The notes: generated by a model from the letters alone, not told the origin. Shown: positions 25,764 to 35,502, numbered from the stretch's first letter. The stretch: DNA of 64,000 nt from Ruegeria arenilitoris (GCF_013035315.1 NZ_WQHP01000003.1:372001-436000), one strand, 5' to 3'. Numbers and translations are program-made.

Positions 25764-26120
25764 ATGACCGCGATATTGGAATTTCAGAAATTGTTCGACG
25801 GTTATGTCGCATGCTATCGATCAAATGACCCTGCAGGATGTGCGTTTTTTTTCTCTGACAACGCAGAAATCTTCTCACCTTATGGGCCAGCGGCAAAGGG
25901 TCGAAAGGCCATCTAAGCGACGCATGCCGAGTGGATCGACGAAGGGGCGGAGACCAAAGCCATTGAGGTCGTACAGGCCGATATCAACGGCCACATTGGC
26001 TGGTGTCTTGCCCGTTTCAGCGAGGGTGCAGCCGATCACGGGACATCGCTTAACGTGTTGTATGAACAGCCAGACGGAAGCTGGCTGATCACTCACTGCA
26101 GTCTGAACGAAACGGGCTGA
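25764..26120 (+). pseudogene. SnoaL/NTF2-like protein interrupted by an in-frame stop
   Basis: Translation from the ATG at 25764 runs for 50 codons (through DNAEIFSPYGPAAKGRKAI), meets TAA at 25914-25916, and then continues in the same frame as plausible protein (ATHAEWIDEGAETK through EQPDGSWLITHCSLNETG) to TGA at 26118. The total is 119 codons, a normal length for a one-domain SnoaL/DUF4440 protein. The second half keeps the expected D-G-S-W-L-I ending, so the nonsense change looks recent. GAA or CAA to TAA by one base would restore it. Sequencing error is the main alternative. Confidence 0.75.
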
Positions 26121-26138
26121 CGTAAACGCTGATCGCGT

Positions 26139-27236
26139 TCAGGTATTGAACAAGAAGTGCATCACGTCGCCATCCTTGACGATATAGCCCTTGCCCTCAG
26201 CCCGCATCTTGCCCGCCTCTTTCGCACCCTGCTCACCATTCGCAGCGATATAGTCGTCATAGGCGATGGTTTCGGCGCGGATGAAGCCTTTCTCGAAATC
26301 ACCGTGGATTACGCCAGCGGCCTGCGGTGCGGCGGTGCCGGTGCGGATGGTCCAGGCGCGGGCCTCTTTCGGGCCGACGGTGAAATAGGTTTCCAGCTTG
26401 AGCAGGTCATAGCCCGCACGGATCAGGCGATCCAGACCGGCCTCTTCCAGACCCATTTCTTCCAGGAACATCTGGGCCTCGTCCTCTTCCAGCAGGCTGA
26501 TCTCTTCTTCGATCTTGGCGCTGATGATGACGTGGGAATTGCCCTGAGCCGCGGCCATCTCAGCCACCTTGGCGGAGTATTCATTGCCTTCGGCGGCTTC
26601 TTCTTCCGAGACGTTGCAAACATATAGCACCGGTTTGGTGGTCAGCAGTTGCAGCATTTTCCAGGCTTTCGCATCCTCATCGGACACTTCGACCAGACGC
26701 GCGGGCTTGCCGCTTTCCAACATCGCTTGCGCTTCGGCCAGCAAGCGGTCCTGCTGTTGCGCCTCTTTGTCGTTGCCTTTCAGCTTGCGCACCAGATTGG
26801 CGCGGCGCTTTTCGATGCTTTCCAGATCGGCGAGCATCAGCTCAGTCTCGATGGTGTCGGCATCGGCCACCGGATCGACCCGGCCATCCACATGCGTCAC
26901 GTCGCCGTCCTCGAAACAGCGCAGCACATGGGCAATCGCGTCCGTCTCGCGGATATTGGCCAGAAACTGGTTGCCCAAGCCTTCACCCTTCGATGCACCC
27001 TTTACCAGTCCCGCAATATCCACAAAGGTCATGCGTGTGGGAATGATCTGTTTCGAGCTTGCTATGGCCGCCAGCTTATCCAGCCGGGCATCGGGCACGG
27101 CAACATCCCCCACATTGGGTTCAATCGTGCAGAACGGGAAATTTGCCGCCTGCGCAGCTGCGGTTTTGGTCAGCGCATTGAAGAGGGTCGACTTGCCAAC
27201 GTTCGGCAGACCCACGATTCCCATTTTAAAGCCCAT
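26139..27236 (-). CDS. ychF: Redox-regulated ATPase/GTPase YchF
   Basis: A 365-residue P-loop protein of the Obg family. MGFKMGIVGLPNVGKSTLFNALTK carries the Walker A loop; FVDIAGLVKGASKGEGLGN is the switch region. The C-terminal TGS-like domain ends in GYIVKDGDVMHFLFNT. AGGAGG before the ATG at 27236 fixes the start inside a slightly longer frame. Family members bind ATP in preference to GTP and associate with ribosomes and stress responses. In related genomes ychF lies near pth and rplY, which are 3-6 kb away here on the other strand. Confidence 0.95.
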   Translation of the reverse strand: MGFKMGIVGLPNVGKSTLFNALTKTAAAQAANFPFCTIEPNVGDVAVPDARLDKLAAIASSKQIIPTRMTFVDIAGLVKGASKGEGLGNQFLANIRETDAIAHVLRCFEDGDVTHVDGRVDPVADADTIETELMLADLESIEKRRANLVRKLKGNDKEAQQQDRLLAEAQAMLESGKPARLVEVSDEDAKAWKMLQLLTTKPVLYVCNVSEEEAAEGNEYSAKVAEMAAAQGNSHVIISAKIEEEISLLEEDEAQMFLEEMGLEEAGLDRLIRAGYDLLKLETYFTVGPKEARAWTIRTGTAAPQAAGVIHGDFEKGFIRAETIAYDDYIAANGEQGAKEAGKMRAEGKGYIVKDGDVMHFLFNT

Positions 27237-27435
27237 AACGGCCTCCTGCATACCATTCGAGCGCAGCTTCTATGCAGGTCGGGGCCAATGCGCAAGGTAG
27301 GGGCAGCCGAAGATCAACGCAACCAAATGACAACATCAAAATACTGTTACGAAATTGTGCGCTTGCGTATGTTGAAAACTGGGCTTTAGGATCACCAATT
27401 AGCGAATTGAAACAAATGAATAGTGAATGCTTGTC

Positions 27436-27921
27436 ATGAAATCTCTTTGTTTTGCCCTTGGGCTGTTATTGGCTGCGACGTCCGCAAATGCACAATCTGT
27501 AATACTCGGAGCTGGGTATGCCGGATTGGCAGATAGCCCGTATGAAGATCAGGCTATTTTCGCTTTAGAGTATCAACATCGACCATTTCATGAGGCCGCC
27601 CGATTCAGCGCAACATGGGGCAGCGCGCTGTCGGTTGACGTGGATGGCGACTATCACATTGGACTGGGCCTAGTAGGAATCTACACGTTCAGAGACCGCT
27701 GGTTTGTCGAAGGCAGTGTTATGCCGGGTTACTACAACGCGTCAAACGCCCAGAATGACCTTGGGGGCAATTTCCAAATCCGCAGCCTGCTTGGAGTTGG
27801 GTATACCTTAAACGGCGGCGACAAGCTGTCCGTGGCATTTACCCATAAATCCAACGCCAGCACGGAAGAACCCAACCCCGGATTGAACTCAGTTTTGCTC
27901 AGATACCATTTCGCGTTCTGA
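27436..27921 (+). CDS. Lipid A 3-O-deacylase-like outer-membrane protein (PagL family)
   Basis: A 161-residue predicted eight-strand barrel. The signal peptide is MKSLCFALGLLLAATSANAQ. The family active site is visible near the C-terminus as FTHKSNASTEEPNPGLNSVLLRY, with His and Ser two residues apart followed by the NPG turn and an acidic residue. The chain ends in Phe as expected for an OMP. It would remove the 3-linked acyl chain from lipid A in the outer leaflet. An in-frame ATG nine bases earlier is equally possible as the start. Confidence 0.8.
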   Translation: MKSLCFALGLLLAATSANAQSVILGAGYAGLADSPYEDQAIFALEYQHRPFHEAARFSATWGSALSVDVDGDYHIGLGLVGIYTFRDRWFVEGSVMPGYYNASNAQNDLGGNFQIRSLLGVGYTLNGGDKLSVAFTHKSNASTEEPNPGLNSVLLRYHFAF

Positions 27922-28000
27922 GCCAACTGGCTCGAACCGGGATTGATTTCCGTGCCAACTTTCTGCACATCAGGCCTGAACCTGATTGCAAGGACTGCCT

Positions 28001-28792
28001 ATGACCCGTATCGACGCCAAGTTCGCCGCTCTGAAGGAACAGGGAAAGAAGGCGTTCGTCGCCTATATCATGGCCGGAGACCCGGATTTCGAAACCTCGC
28101 TTGAAATCGTGAAGGGCCTGCCGGGCGCAGGTGTCGATGTGATCGAGCTGGGCCTGCCCTTCACCGATCCGATGGCGGACGGACCCACGATCCAAGCGGC
28201 CGGCCAACGTGCGCTGGATGGCGGAATGACGTTGCAGCGGACGCTGGATCTGGCCCGTGCTTTCCGCGAAACCGACGACACCACTCCGATTGTGCTGATG
28301 GGGTATTACAACCCGATCTATAGCCGCGGTGTTGATAAGTTCCTTGTTGATGCAAAAGAGGCTGGCATTGACGGGCTCATCGTTGTCGACCTGCCGCCGG
28401 AAGAGGATGATGAGCTGTGTCTGCCTGCGCAGGCCGCGGGTTTGAACTTCATTCGTCTGGCCACTCCGACCACCGATGACAAGCGCCTGCCCCGCGTTCT
28501 GCAGAACACATCGGGCTTTGTGTACTACGTCTCGATCACCGGCATCACAGGTGCTGCCGAAGCGCAGGCCACCAATGTCGGCCCGGAAGTTGCCCGGATC
28601 AAATCCGCAACCGATCTGCCCGTGATCGTCGGCTTCGGAATCAACACACCGGAAAAATCGCAGGCCATTGCCTCTGTCGCAGATGGTGCCGTGGTTGGCT
28701 CGGCCATTGTTAGTCAGATCGCGGCGGGCAAGCCTACGGCCGAGGTTCTGGATTTCGTTAGATCGCTGGCGGACGGCGCGCATTCGGGCTGA
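28001..28792 (+). CDS. trpA: Tryptophan synthase alpha subunit
   Basis: A 263-residue TIM-barrel enzyme cleaving indole-3-glycerol phosphate. Conserved features are [11 protein letters not shown], the catalytic Glu in [17 protein letters not shown], the second catalytic Asp in [11 protein letters not shown], and the phosphate-binding GFGINTPE and VVGSAIV loops. AAGGA precedes the start. It is not next to trpB (about 8 kb away on the opposite strand), so the two subunits are transcribed separately here. Confidence 0.97.
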   Translation: MTRIDAKFAALKEQGKKAFVAYIMAGDPDFETSLEIVKGLPGAGVDVIELGLPFTDPMADGPTIQAAGQRALDGGMTLQRTLDLARAFRETDDTTPIVLMGYYNPIYSRGVDKFLVDAKEAGIDGLIVVDLPPEEDDELCLPAQAAGLNFIRLATPTTDDKRLPRVLQNTSGFVYYVSITGITGAAEAQATNVGPEVARIKSATDLPVIVGFGINTPEKSQAIASVADGAVVGSAIVSQIAAGKPTAEVLDFVRSLADGAHSG

Positions 28793-28812
28793 TCCTGTTT
28801 CGAATTGATTTG

Positions 28813-28844
28813 AACGCAGTCGGCACATACCGGCTGCGTTTTTT
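28813..28844 (+). terminator. Rho-independent terminator after trpA
   Basis: An 11-pair stem (AACGCAGTCGG with CCGGCTGCGTT, one G-T pair) and a 6-base loop are followed by a TTTTTT run, 20 bases after the trpA stop. Confidence 0.88.
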
Positions 28845-28946
28845 GTTGTCTTTTCCAACCTCGCCGCGAGTTGCAATTTCGCAGCGTTGCGAGGCCCTCA
28901 AATGATTGGTAAACAAAAAGAACCAATCCTGGGAAGGCCGAACCAT

Positions 28947-30113
28947 ATGCCCGTTATCACCAATATCGACGACCTGAAACGCATCTACGAACGACGTGTG
29001 CCACGCATGTTCTTCGACTACGCCGAAAGCGGCAGCTGGACAGAACAGACATTCCGCGAAAACACCTCGGATTTCGAAGAGATCAGGCTACGCCAGCGGG
29101 TTGCGGTGGACATGGACGGGCGCTCGACCGCGTCGCAGATGATTGGCGAAGATGTGGCTATGCCAGTGGCCCTGGCCCCGGTCGGCCTGACGGGCATGCA
29201 GCACGCGGATGGCGAAATGAAGGCTGCCAAAGCCGCTGAAGAATTCGGTGTGCCGTTCACCTTGTCGACAATGTCGATCAACTCGATCGAGGACGTCGCC
29301 GAATACACCAACAAACCCTTCTGGTTTCAGCTTTATACAATGAAGGATCAGGACTACGTCAGCCGTCTGATCCAGCGCGCCAAAGATGCCAAATGCTCGG
29401 CGTTGGTCATCACATTGGACCTGCAAATTTTGGGGCAGCGCCACAAAGACCTGAAGAATGGCCTGTCGGCCCCGCCGAAATTAACCGCCAAGACCCTCGC
29501 GAACCTGATGACCAAATGGGCCTGGGGGATCGAGATGCTGGGCGCACACCGACGCGAGTTTGGAAATATCGTTGGTCATGCCGAGGGCGTTTCGGACGCG
29601 TCATCGCTGGGCGCATGGACAGCCGAACAATTCGACCCCAGTCTCGATTGGGCCAAGGTCGAAAAGCTGATGGAGCAATGGGGCGGCAAGGTGATCCTGA
29701 AAGGTATTCTGGACGCCGAAGACGCCAAGATGGCCGCCAAGATGGGAGCAGACGCGATCGTCGTGTCGAACCACGGTGGCCGCCAATTGGACGGGGCGCT
29801 CAGTTCGATCCGCGTATTGCCCGAGATCATGGACGCCGTTGGCAACGACATTGAGGTTCATTTGGACAGCGGTATCCGGTCAGGCCAAGACGTTCTTAAA
29901 GCTTTGGCATTAGGTGCCAAGGGCACGCATATCGGCCGCGCGTTTGTCTATGGGCTGGGCGCAATGGGTCAGAAAGGCGTGACAACGGCGCTAGAGGTCA
30001 TCCACAAGGAACTGGACACCACAATGGCACTGTGCGGCGAGCGGAGCGTCGGCAATTTGGGTCGTCACAACCTTCTGGTACCGCAAGACTTTGGCGGCCG
30101 CTGGGAAAAGTAA
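28947..30113 (+). CDS. lldD: FMN-dependent L-lactate dehydrogenase family protein
   Basis: A 388-residue alpha-hydroxy-acid oxidase. [31 protein letters not shown] is the typical N-terminus. FMN and substrate contacts are seen in [36 protein letters not shown] (Lys) and the active-site [13 protein letters not shown] (His/Arg), followed by [20 protein letters not shown]. The start was chosen at MPVIT with GGGAAGG upstream. It probably oxidises L-lactate to pyruvate and feeds the respiratory chain, although other 2-hydroxy acids such as glycolate or mandelate are used by relatives. Confidence 0.88.
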   Translation: MPVITNIDDLKRIYERRVPRMFFDYAESGSWTEQTFRENTSDFEEIRLRQRVAVDMDGRSTASQMIGEDVAMPVALAPVGLTGMQHADGEMKAAKAAEEFGVPFTLSTMSINSIEDVAEYTNKPFWFQLYTMKDQDYVSRLIQRAKDAKCSALVITLDLQILGQRHKDLKNGLSAPPKLTAKTLANLMTKWAWGIEMLGAHRREFGNIVGHAEGVSDASSLGAWTAEQFDPSLDWAKVEKLMEQWGGKVILKGILDAEDAKMAAKMGADAIVVSNHGGRQLDGALSSIRVLPEIMDAVGNDIEVHLDSGIRSGQDVLKALALGAKGTHIGRAFVYGLGAMGQKGVTTALEVIHKELDTTMALCGERSVGNLGRHNLLVPQDFGGRWEK

Positions 30114-30127
30114 CCTTGGGAGTACAA

Positions 30128-30250
30128 GAGGGCTCTGCCCCCGCCGCCCTTCGGGCGCCTCCCCCGAGGTATTTTCAGCCAGATGAAGCAGCGGATCCTT
30201 TATTCATCTGGCCCCAAATACCTCGGAGCGCGAGGCAGAGCCTCGCAAAA
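30128..30250. repeat. Long imperfect palindromic intergenic element
   Basis: The core is an inverted repeat with arms 30164-30187 and 30203-30226 (left CCGAGGTATTTT...CCAGATGAA, right TTCATCTGG...AAATACCTCGG), largely complementary and separated by 15 bases. An outer, weaker pairing joins GGGCTCTGCC near 30130 to GGCAGAGCC near 30235. It could fold into a cruciform or a long RNA hairpin. It resembles dispersed intergenic palindromes of roseobacters, but copy number cannot be seen here. Confidence 0.65.
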
Positions 30251-30361
30251 AACGCGGAACGCAAAAACCCCTTTCCAAACCGGGTGAATCAAGCTAAGGA
30301 CGCGGCTTCACGCGGGCATACAGCCTTGGAGGATGCCCGCCCTAACACTTGGAGAATTATC

Positions 30362-31012
30362 ATGGCTGGAGAGATTCCTGATCTCGTAGCTCTGGAACGG
30401 ACGGGGACAGGCAAGGGCGCCGCTCGTCAAGCACGCCGCGACGGCATGGTTCCGGGCATTGTTTTTGGTGGCGATAAAGAGCCGCTGCCGATTCAGATCC
30501 CGTTCAACGAACTGTTCAAGCGCCTGAAAGCTGGCCGGTTCAAGTCGACTCTGTGGAACCTGAAAGTTGACGGCCACGAAGACGTTCGCGTCATCTGCCG
30601 CGACGTTCAGCGTGACGTTGTCAAAGACCTGCCGACCCACCTGGACCTGATGCGCCTGCGTCGGACCACCAAGATCGCGCTGTACATCCCTGTTGAGTTC
30701 ATCAACGAAGACGAAGCGCCCGGCATCAAGAAGGGCGGCGTTCTGACCGTCGTTCGTCCGGAAGTCGAGCTGATGTGCACCGCCGGTGATATTCCTGAGA
30801 AGATCACCGTTGACGTGACCGGTCTGAACATCAACGACGTTGTCACCATTTCGTCGGTTGACCTGCCCGCAGGGACCAAGCCGACCATCGACCGTGACTT
30901 CGTGATCGCCAACATCTCGGCACCGACTGGTTTGTCGACCAGCGATGACGAAGAAGGCGAAGAAGTGGCCGCAGACGAAGTTGAAGTCGTCGGCCAGGAA
31001 GCTGAAGAATAA
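30362..31012 (+). CDS. rplY: 50S ribosomal protein L25/general stress protein Ctc
   Basis: A 216-residue long-form L25 with the 5S-rRNA-binding N-domain ([29 protein letters not shown]), a TL5/CTC beta domain (VTVRP-like [11 protein letters not shown]), and an acidic low-complexity tail ([16 protein letters not shown]). The ATG at 30362 has GGAGAAT upstream. In many alphaproteobacteria pth follows immediately; here a 1.9-kb DUF3604 gene comes first. A strong terminator follows 27 bases after the stop. Confidence 0.95.
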   Translation: MAGEIPDLVALERTGTGKGAARQARRDGMVPGIVFGGDKEPLPIQIPFNELFKRLKAGRFKSTLWNLKVDGHEDVRVICRDVQRDVVKDLPTHLDLMRLRRTTKIALYIPVEFINEDEAPGIKKGGVLTVVRPEVELMCTAGDIPEKITVDVTGLNINDVVTISSVDLPAGTKPTIDRDFVIANISAPTGLSTSDDEEGEEVAADEVEVVGQEAEE

Positions 31013-31038
31013 GTTCAGGCCAAAGAGTCCTGAATTTG

Positions 31039-31066
31039 AAACGGGGTCCTTCGGGGCCCCGTTTTT
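31039..31066 (+). terminator. Rho-independent terminator after rplY
   Basis: An ACGGGG(T)CC/GGCCCCGT stem around a TTCG loop is followed by TTTTTC. It shows that rplY is not co-transcribed with the downstream genes. Confidence 0.9.
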
Positions 31067-31073
31067 CATTTTG

Positions 31074-31093
31074 AAATGCGAATTTTCGCATTT
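31074..31093. promoter_or_regulatory. Perfect 9-base inverted repeat upstream of the DUF3604 gene
   Basis: AAATGCGAA and TTCGCATTT are separated by two T bases in AT-rich DNA 85 bases before the DUF3604 start. The dyad fits a repressor or activator operator. No regulator can be named. Confidence 0.45.
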
Positions 31094-31178
31094 GATGGTT
31101 TTCTATGTTAGGCTCCGCTACGGCGGTTCGTTTTTTTGAACCCCATGCCCATCGAATTCTTCTATGGAGCCTCCGATC

Positions 31179-33098
31179 ATGACATCACAAATTCATTCCC
31201 TGCCCGTTTTGCTTTCTGTCATTGGCTGTTTTGTCTGCGCTTCAGCATCTTCCGCTCAGGTGCAGGACACGCTGCCCAGCAAGGATGAGGTCGCTGACAG
31301 ATTCACCTCTGATCATTTCTCGCCCTATGCGGGGCGAAACTTTCCGACCCGACCCTTGTGGGGAGACACGCACCTGCATACGGACGTTTCCGTCGACGCG
31401 GGGACAATGACTCGCCTAAGCCAGGAAGACGCCTTTCGGTTCGCGCGGGGCCATGAAGTTACCACGACGCACGGCCTGCAGGCCAAACTGGCGCGACCGT
31501 TGGATTGGCTTGTGATCTCGGACCACGCCGAGATGTACGGGTTGATGCCACAGCTCTTGGGTGGGGATCAGAACATCCTGTCCACGCCTCAAGGAAAGTC
31601 CTGGTACGACGCTCTGACCAGCAACGACACGGATACAGTCTTTGCCACCGCAATGGAAATCGTTGCATCCCTGTCTGGGGACGAGCCCCCGATCGACAAC
31701 CCCAAAGCCATTAAGGATGCGTGGCAGGACTACACCACGCTTGCGGATCGGTATAACGAGCCCGGCGTCTTTACAGCTCTGATCGGGTATGAGTGGACAT
31801 CTGAGGGCGGTGACAACATCCACCGCAACGTGATCTTCCGCGACGGGGCCGCCAGGGCCAATCAGGTGCTTCCATTCTCGCAGTTCGACAGCAAGAACCC
31901 CGAAGATCTCTGGGCGCACCTGGCCGATTACGAAAATCGGACAGGTGGGGACGTGCTGGCCATTCCCCATAACGGCAACCTGTCCAATGGCCGTTTGTTC
32001 TCGGTCTCAAATTTTGACGGAACACCGCTGACCGAAGAGAACGCGCGCCTGCGTGCCCGGTTCGAGCCGGTTATCGAAACCACCCAGATCAAAGGCGACA
32101 GCGAGGCGCACCCCTTCCTCAGCCCAGATGACGAGTTTGCGGATTTCGACACATGGGACGCCTCGAACCTGAACGGAACCGAAGCCAAGACACAGGACAT
32201 GCTGCAATACGAGTATTCGCGCGAGGCCTACAAAACCGGTTTGATGCTGGAAGAACAGCTGGGCATCAACCCCTACAAGGTTGGCCAGATAGGCTCTACC
32301 GATGCCCATACAGGGATGGCTGCGGTAGAAGAGGAAAACTTCTTTGGCAAGCACTCCGGCGTGGAACCGGAACCGAACCGCTGGGAACATTTGGTTATTG
32401 AAGCACCTGATCCGGAGTTTTCGATCTATGGCTGGAAACAGGCCTCTGGCGGCTACGCGGCCGTCTGGGCGATGGAGAACACACGCGAGGCGATTTTCGA
32501 CGCGCTTGAGCGACGCGAGGTCTACGGCACCACCGGTTCCCGGATTCTGGTGCGGTTCTTCGGCGGCTGGGATTTCGCGGAAGAGGATGCGCTGTCCCGT
32601 CTACCTGCTGATCTTGGGTACGCAAAAGGCGTCCCCATGGGGTCGGACCTGCCAGCCAGAAGCGGCGATGGGGCACCCAACTTCCTGATTGCAGCGCTTA
32701 AAGACCCATATAGCGGCAACCTCGACCGGGTTCAGGTCATCAAAGGTTGGTTGAACGCAGACGGCACGCGCGGAGAGAGAGTATTTGACGTTGCGTGGGG
32801 CGGCGATCGCGCACCCGGAGCGGACGGCAAGCTGCCTTCAGTCGGGAACACGGTGGACGTGGGAAACGCCACTTGGACCAACACGATAGGCGCACCGGAA
32901 CTGATCACCTTTTGGCAGGACCCCGAGTTCGATCCGTCACAACGGGCCTTTTACTATGTCCGCGTCATCGAAATCCCAACGCCGCGTTGGACGGCCTATG
33001 AAGCCAAGCGTTTCAATGTCCAGATGGACGCTGACGTACCGATGACCACGACGGAACGCGCCTACACGTCGCCGATCTGGTACACGCCCGAGGGCTGA
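31179..33098 (+). CDS. DUF3604 exported protein, PHP-like metallohydrolase candidate
   Basis: A 639-residue secreted protein with signal peptide through CASASSAQVQ. Metal-site-like motifs are LWGDTHLHTDVSVDAGT (His-x-His), DWLVISDHAEMYG, AIPHNGN and GSTDAHTGM, the same set used by PHP-type phosphoesterases. DUF3604 proteins are recurrent in marine bacteria, but the substrate is not established. GGAG upstream selects MTSQIHS as the start. It sits between rplY and pth, a pair usually adjacent, with its own promoter region, and may be an insertion. Confidence 0.82.
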   Translation: MTSQIHSLPVLLSVIGCFVCASASSAQVQDTLPSKDEVADRFTSDHFSPYAGRNFPTRPLWGDTHLHTDVSVDAGTMTRLSQEDAFRFARGHEVTTTHGLQAKLARPLDWLVISDHAEMYGLMPQLLGGDQNILSTPQGKSWYDALTSNDTDTVFATAMEIVASLSGDEPPIDNPKAIKDAWQDYTTLADRYNEPGVFTALIGYEWTSEGGDNIHRNVIFRDGAARANQVLPFSQFDSKNPEDLWAHLADYENRTGGDVLAIPHNGNLSNGRLFSVSNFDGTPLTEENARLRARFEPVIETTQIKGDSEAHPFLSPDDEFADFDTWDASNLNGTEAKTQDMLQYEYSREAYKTGLMLEEQLGINPYKVGQIGSTDAHTGMAAVEEENFFGKHSGVEPEPNRWEHLVIEAPDPEFSIYGWKQASGGYAAVWAMENTREAIFDALERREVYGTTGSRILVRFFGGWDFAEEDALSRLPADLGYAKGVPMGSDLPARSGDGAPNFLIAALKDPYSGNLDRVQVIKGWLNADGTRGERVFDVAWGGDRAPGADGKLPSVGNTVDVGNATWTNTIGAPELITFWQDPEFDPSQRAFYYVRVIEIPTPRWTAYEAKRFNVQMDADVPMTTTERAYTSPIWYTPEG

Positions 33099-33188
33099 GA
33101 GCGACCTTCTGCCCCTGCCCCGTCTGGATTTCTGCGCCGTTTCGGGGCATGAGGGGGCAAAGCGAACAAGGACGCGCGGAGCAGAGCC

Positions 33189-33869
33189 ATGAAACTTTTT
33201 GTCGGACTGGGGAATCCGGGTCAGAAATACGCCCGAAACCGGCACAATATCGGGTTCATGGCACTGGATCGGATCGCCGATGAACATGGTTTCGGACCGT
33301 GGAAATCCAAGTTCCAGGCAGAGATTTCCGAAGGTCGGCTGGGCTCGGAAAAAGTACTTTTGGTCAAGCCGCAAACATTCATGAACCGCTCGGGTCAGTC
33401 CGTGGGCGAAGCCATGCGGTTCTATAAGCTCGATTCGACCGACGTGACCGTGTTTCATGACGAACTGGATCTTGCCCCGGGGAAGGTTCGCGTCAAAGCG
33501 GGCGGCGGACATGCCGGGCACAACGGGTTGAGGTCGATCCACGAACATATCAGCCCGGCCTATGACAGGGTCCGGCTGGGCATCGGACACCCGGGTCGCA
33601 AGGAAATGGTCTCGCCTTACGTGCTGAGCGATTTTGCAAAGGCTGACGCAGACTGGCTGGATGACGTTCTGCGGGGCGTGTCCGATGGGGCCGGGCATCT
33701 GGCCGATGGTGACGGCGGCAAATTTATGAATGCGGTCGCGCTGCGCACCGCGCCACCGCGGTCATCCAAATCGCCCGCCGCACCTAAAAAACCGGCCGCC
33801 GAACCTGCGCCGGAACCCGAAGCCGATAGCAGGTCGGCAATGCAGAAACTATTGGACAAGTTCAAATAG
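33189..33869 (+). CDS. pth: Peptidyl-tRNA hydrolase
   Basis: A 226-residue Pth that recycles peptidyl-tRNA released from stalled ribosomes. It contains [25 protein letters not shown] with the catalytic His, [41 protein letters not shown], and VRLGIGHPG. About 35 extra residues at the C-terminus are rich in Pro, Ala, Lys and Glu ([17 protein letters not shown]), an extension often seen in this order and probably unstructured. Confidence 0.97.
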   Translation: MKLFVGLGNPGQKYARNRHNIGFMALDRIADEHGFGPWKSKFQAEISEGRLGSEKVLLVKPQTFMNRSGQSVGEAMRFYKLDSTDVTVFHDELDLAPGKVRVKAGGGHAGHNGLRSIHEHISPAYDRVRLGIGHPGRKEMVSPYVLSDFAKADADWLDDVLRGVSDGAGHLADGDGGKFMNAVALRTAPPRSSKSPAAPKKPAAEPAPEPEADSRSAMQKLLDKFK

Positions 33870-33951
33870 ACCCGCTGCATTTGCCGCTACGTCCTAATTG
33901 CGAACACAGGCCTGCCGCGTTCCAATGCGGCAGTCAAACGGGAGGTGACAC

Positions 33952-35115
33952 ATGCGAACCCTGATGAAATGGGTGCTGCGCATCGTTTTGATGCTGGTGC
34001 TGGCAGCTGTTGTTGTGGGCTTTTGGAAGCGCGAAGAGATTCAACGCCTTATGGCCGTGAACTCTTTGTTTTCCGAGGAAAAGATCGTTCACAACTTCTC
34101 GCATATGGATCAGGCCTTCAAAACTGTCAGCCTGCCTCGCGGCGATGGACCCACCTATGAGCTGATCTATGGCCCCGGATTTGACCTGCCCGAAGGCACG
34201 GACAGCTGGATTGAAGACCGCGCCGTGACTTCTTTGCTGGTGATGCAGGACGGACAGATCCGGTTCGAAGAATACTATCTGGGAACCTCTCCGGATGATC
34301 GTCGGATTTCCTGGTCGGTTGCCAAAAGCTATCTTTCCGCCCTGTTCGGGATCTTGATGGCCGAGGGCGCCATCGACTCACTGGATGACCCGGTGACCAG
34401 ATACGCCCCAAAACTGCAGGGCACCGCCTATGACGGCGCGACAATCCGCAACGTGTTGAACATGGCCAGCGGCGTCACGTTCAACGAGGACTATCTGGAC
34501 TATAACTCAGACATTAATCGCATGGGTCGTGTCGTTGCCCTGGGTGGTGAGCTGGATGACTTCGCCGCCTCGCTGAACGAGACGTTCACTGCGCCTGGCG
34601 ATACTTGGCAATATGTCTCAATCGACACCCATGTCATCGGGATGGTGATCCGAGGTGCAGCGGGACGACCTGTAGCTGAACTGCTGACCGAGAAGGTCCT
34701 CCAACCTTTGGGTCTTGAACGCGATGGCTACTATGTCACCGACGGTGCTGGCGTGGCTTTTGTTCTGGGCGGCCTGAACTTTACGACCCGCGACTTTGCC
34801 CGGTTTGGGCAGATGATCCTGCAAAACGGCGTGCATGACGGTCAGCAGATCGTCCCTGCGGAATGGATCGCCGAGTCGGTCCTCCCCAGCGCCCCAACCG
34901 AGACCGGAAAGATTGGCTACGGCTATCAGTGGTGGATTCCCGTCGGCGCGCATGAGGGCGAGTTTCTGGCCCGTGGTGTTTATGGGCAATACATCTATTT
35001 TGATCAGCCACGCGGTGTTCTGATCGTGTCCACAGGTGCTGATCGCAGTTTCCGTGACAAAGGCGTCAACGAAGCTAACATAGAGATGTTCCGAAAGATC
35101 GCCCAAAGCCTGTGA
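33952..35115 (+). CDS. Serine hydrolase, class C beta-lactamase family
   Basis: A 387-residue membrane-anchored serine hydrolase. Residues 7-24 are a hydrophobic anchor (WVLRIVLMLVLAAVVVGF). The SxxK catalytic motif is Ser122-Val-Ala-Lys125 (ISWSVAKSYLSALFGILM); the second motif appears as Tyr-Val-Ser in DTWQYVSIDTHVIG. The closest described groups are 6-aminohexanoate-dimer-hydrolase/EstB-like esterases rather than true beta-lactamases. Substrate unknown. The DUF2237 gene starts 9 bases after its stop, so the two are probably co-transcribed. Confidence 0.85.
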   Translation: MRTLMKWVLRIVLMLVLAAVVVGFWKREEIQRLMAVNSLFSEEKIVHNFSHMDQAFKTVSLPRGDGPTYELIYGPGFDLPEGTDSWIEDRAVTSLLVMQDGQIRFEEYYLGTSPDDRRISWSVAKSYLSALFGILMAEGAIDSLDDPVTRYAPKLQGTAYDGATIRNVLNMASGVTFNEDYLDYNSDINRMGRVVALGGELDDFAASLNETFTAPGDTWQYVSIDTHVIGMVIRGAAGRPVAELLTEKVLQPLGLERDGYYVTDGAGVAFVLGGLNFTTRDFARFGQMILQNGVHDGQQIVPAEWIAESVLPSAPTETGKIGYGYQWWIPVGAHEGEFLARGVYGQYIYFDQPRGVLIVSTGADRSFRDKGVNEANIEMFRKIAQSL

Positions 35116-35124
35116 GGTGCGGCC

Positions 35125-35502
35125 ATGCAAAAACTGGATAGTGTCAACGTTCTGGGGGGCGTGCTTGCCCCCTGTTCCCGCGATCCGTTGACCGGGTTCT
35201 TCAGGGATGGGGCTTGCAACACCTGCGCCGAGGATCAGGGCAGCCACACGGTCTGTGCCGTAATGACAGCCGAGTTTCTGGCCTATTCCAAATACGTCGG
35301 CAATGATTTGAGCACCCCGCGCCCCGAGTTCAACTTTCCCGGCCTCAAACCCGGCGACCAATGGTGTCTATGCGCCGGGCGCTTTCTGCAGGCTCATGAT
35401 GAAGGCTGCGCACCGAAGGTGTATCTTGAAGCCACGCATCAACAGGCGCTGGACATCGTTCCGATTGGTATTCTGCGGGCAAATGCCGCGGAACCTGATT
35501 GA
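35125..35502 (+). CDS. DUF2237 family protein
   Basis: A 125-residue protein with the full DUF2237 pattern: NVLGGVLAPCSRDPLTGFFRDGACNTCAEDQGSH, then VCAVMTAEFLAYSKYVGNDLS, and PGLKPGDQWCLCAGRFLQAH. The five or six conserved cysteines suggest a metal or disulfide site. The family is widespread and uncharacterised. It follows the serine hydrolase closely. Confidence 0.88.
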   Translation: MQKLDSVNVLGGVLAPCSRDPLTGFFRDGACNTCAEDQGSHTVCAVMTAEFLAYSKYVGNDLSTPRPEFNFPGLKPGDQWCLCAGRFLQAHDEGCAPKVYLEATHQQALDIVPIGILRANAAEPD

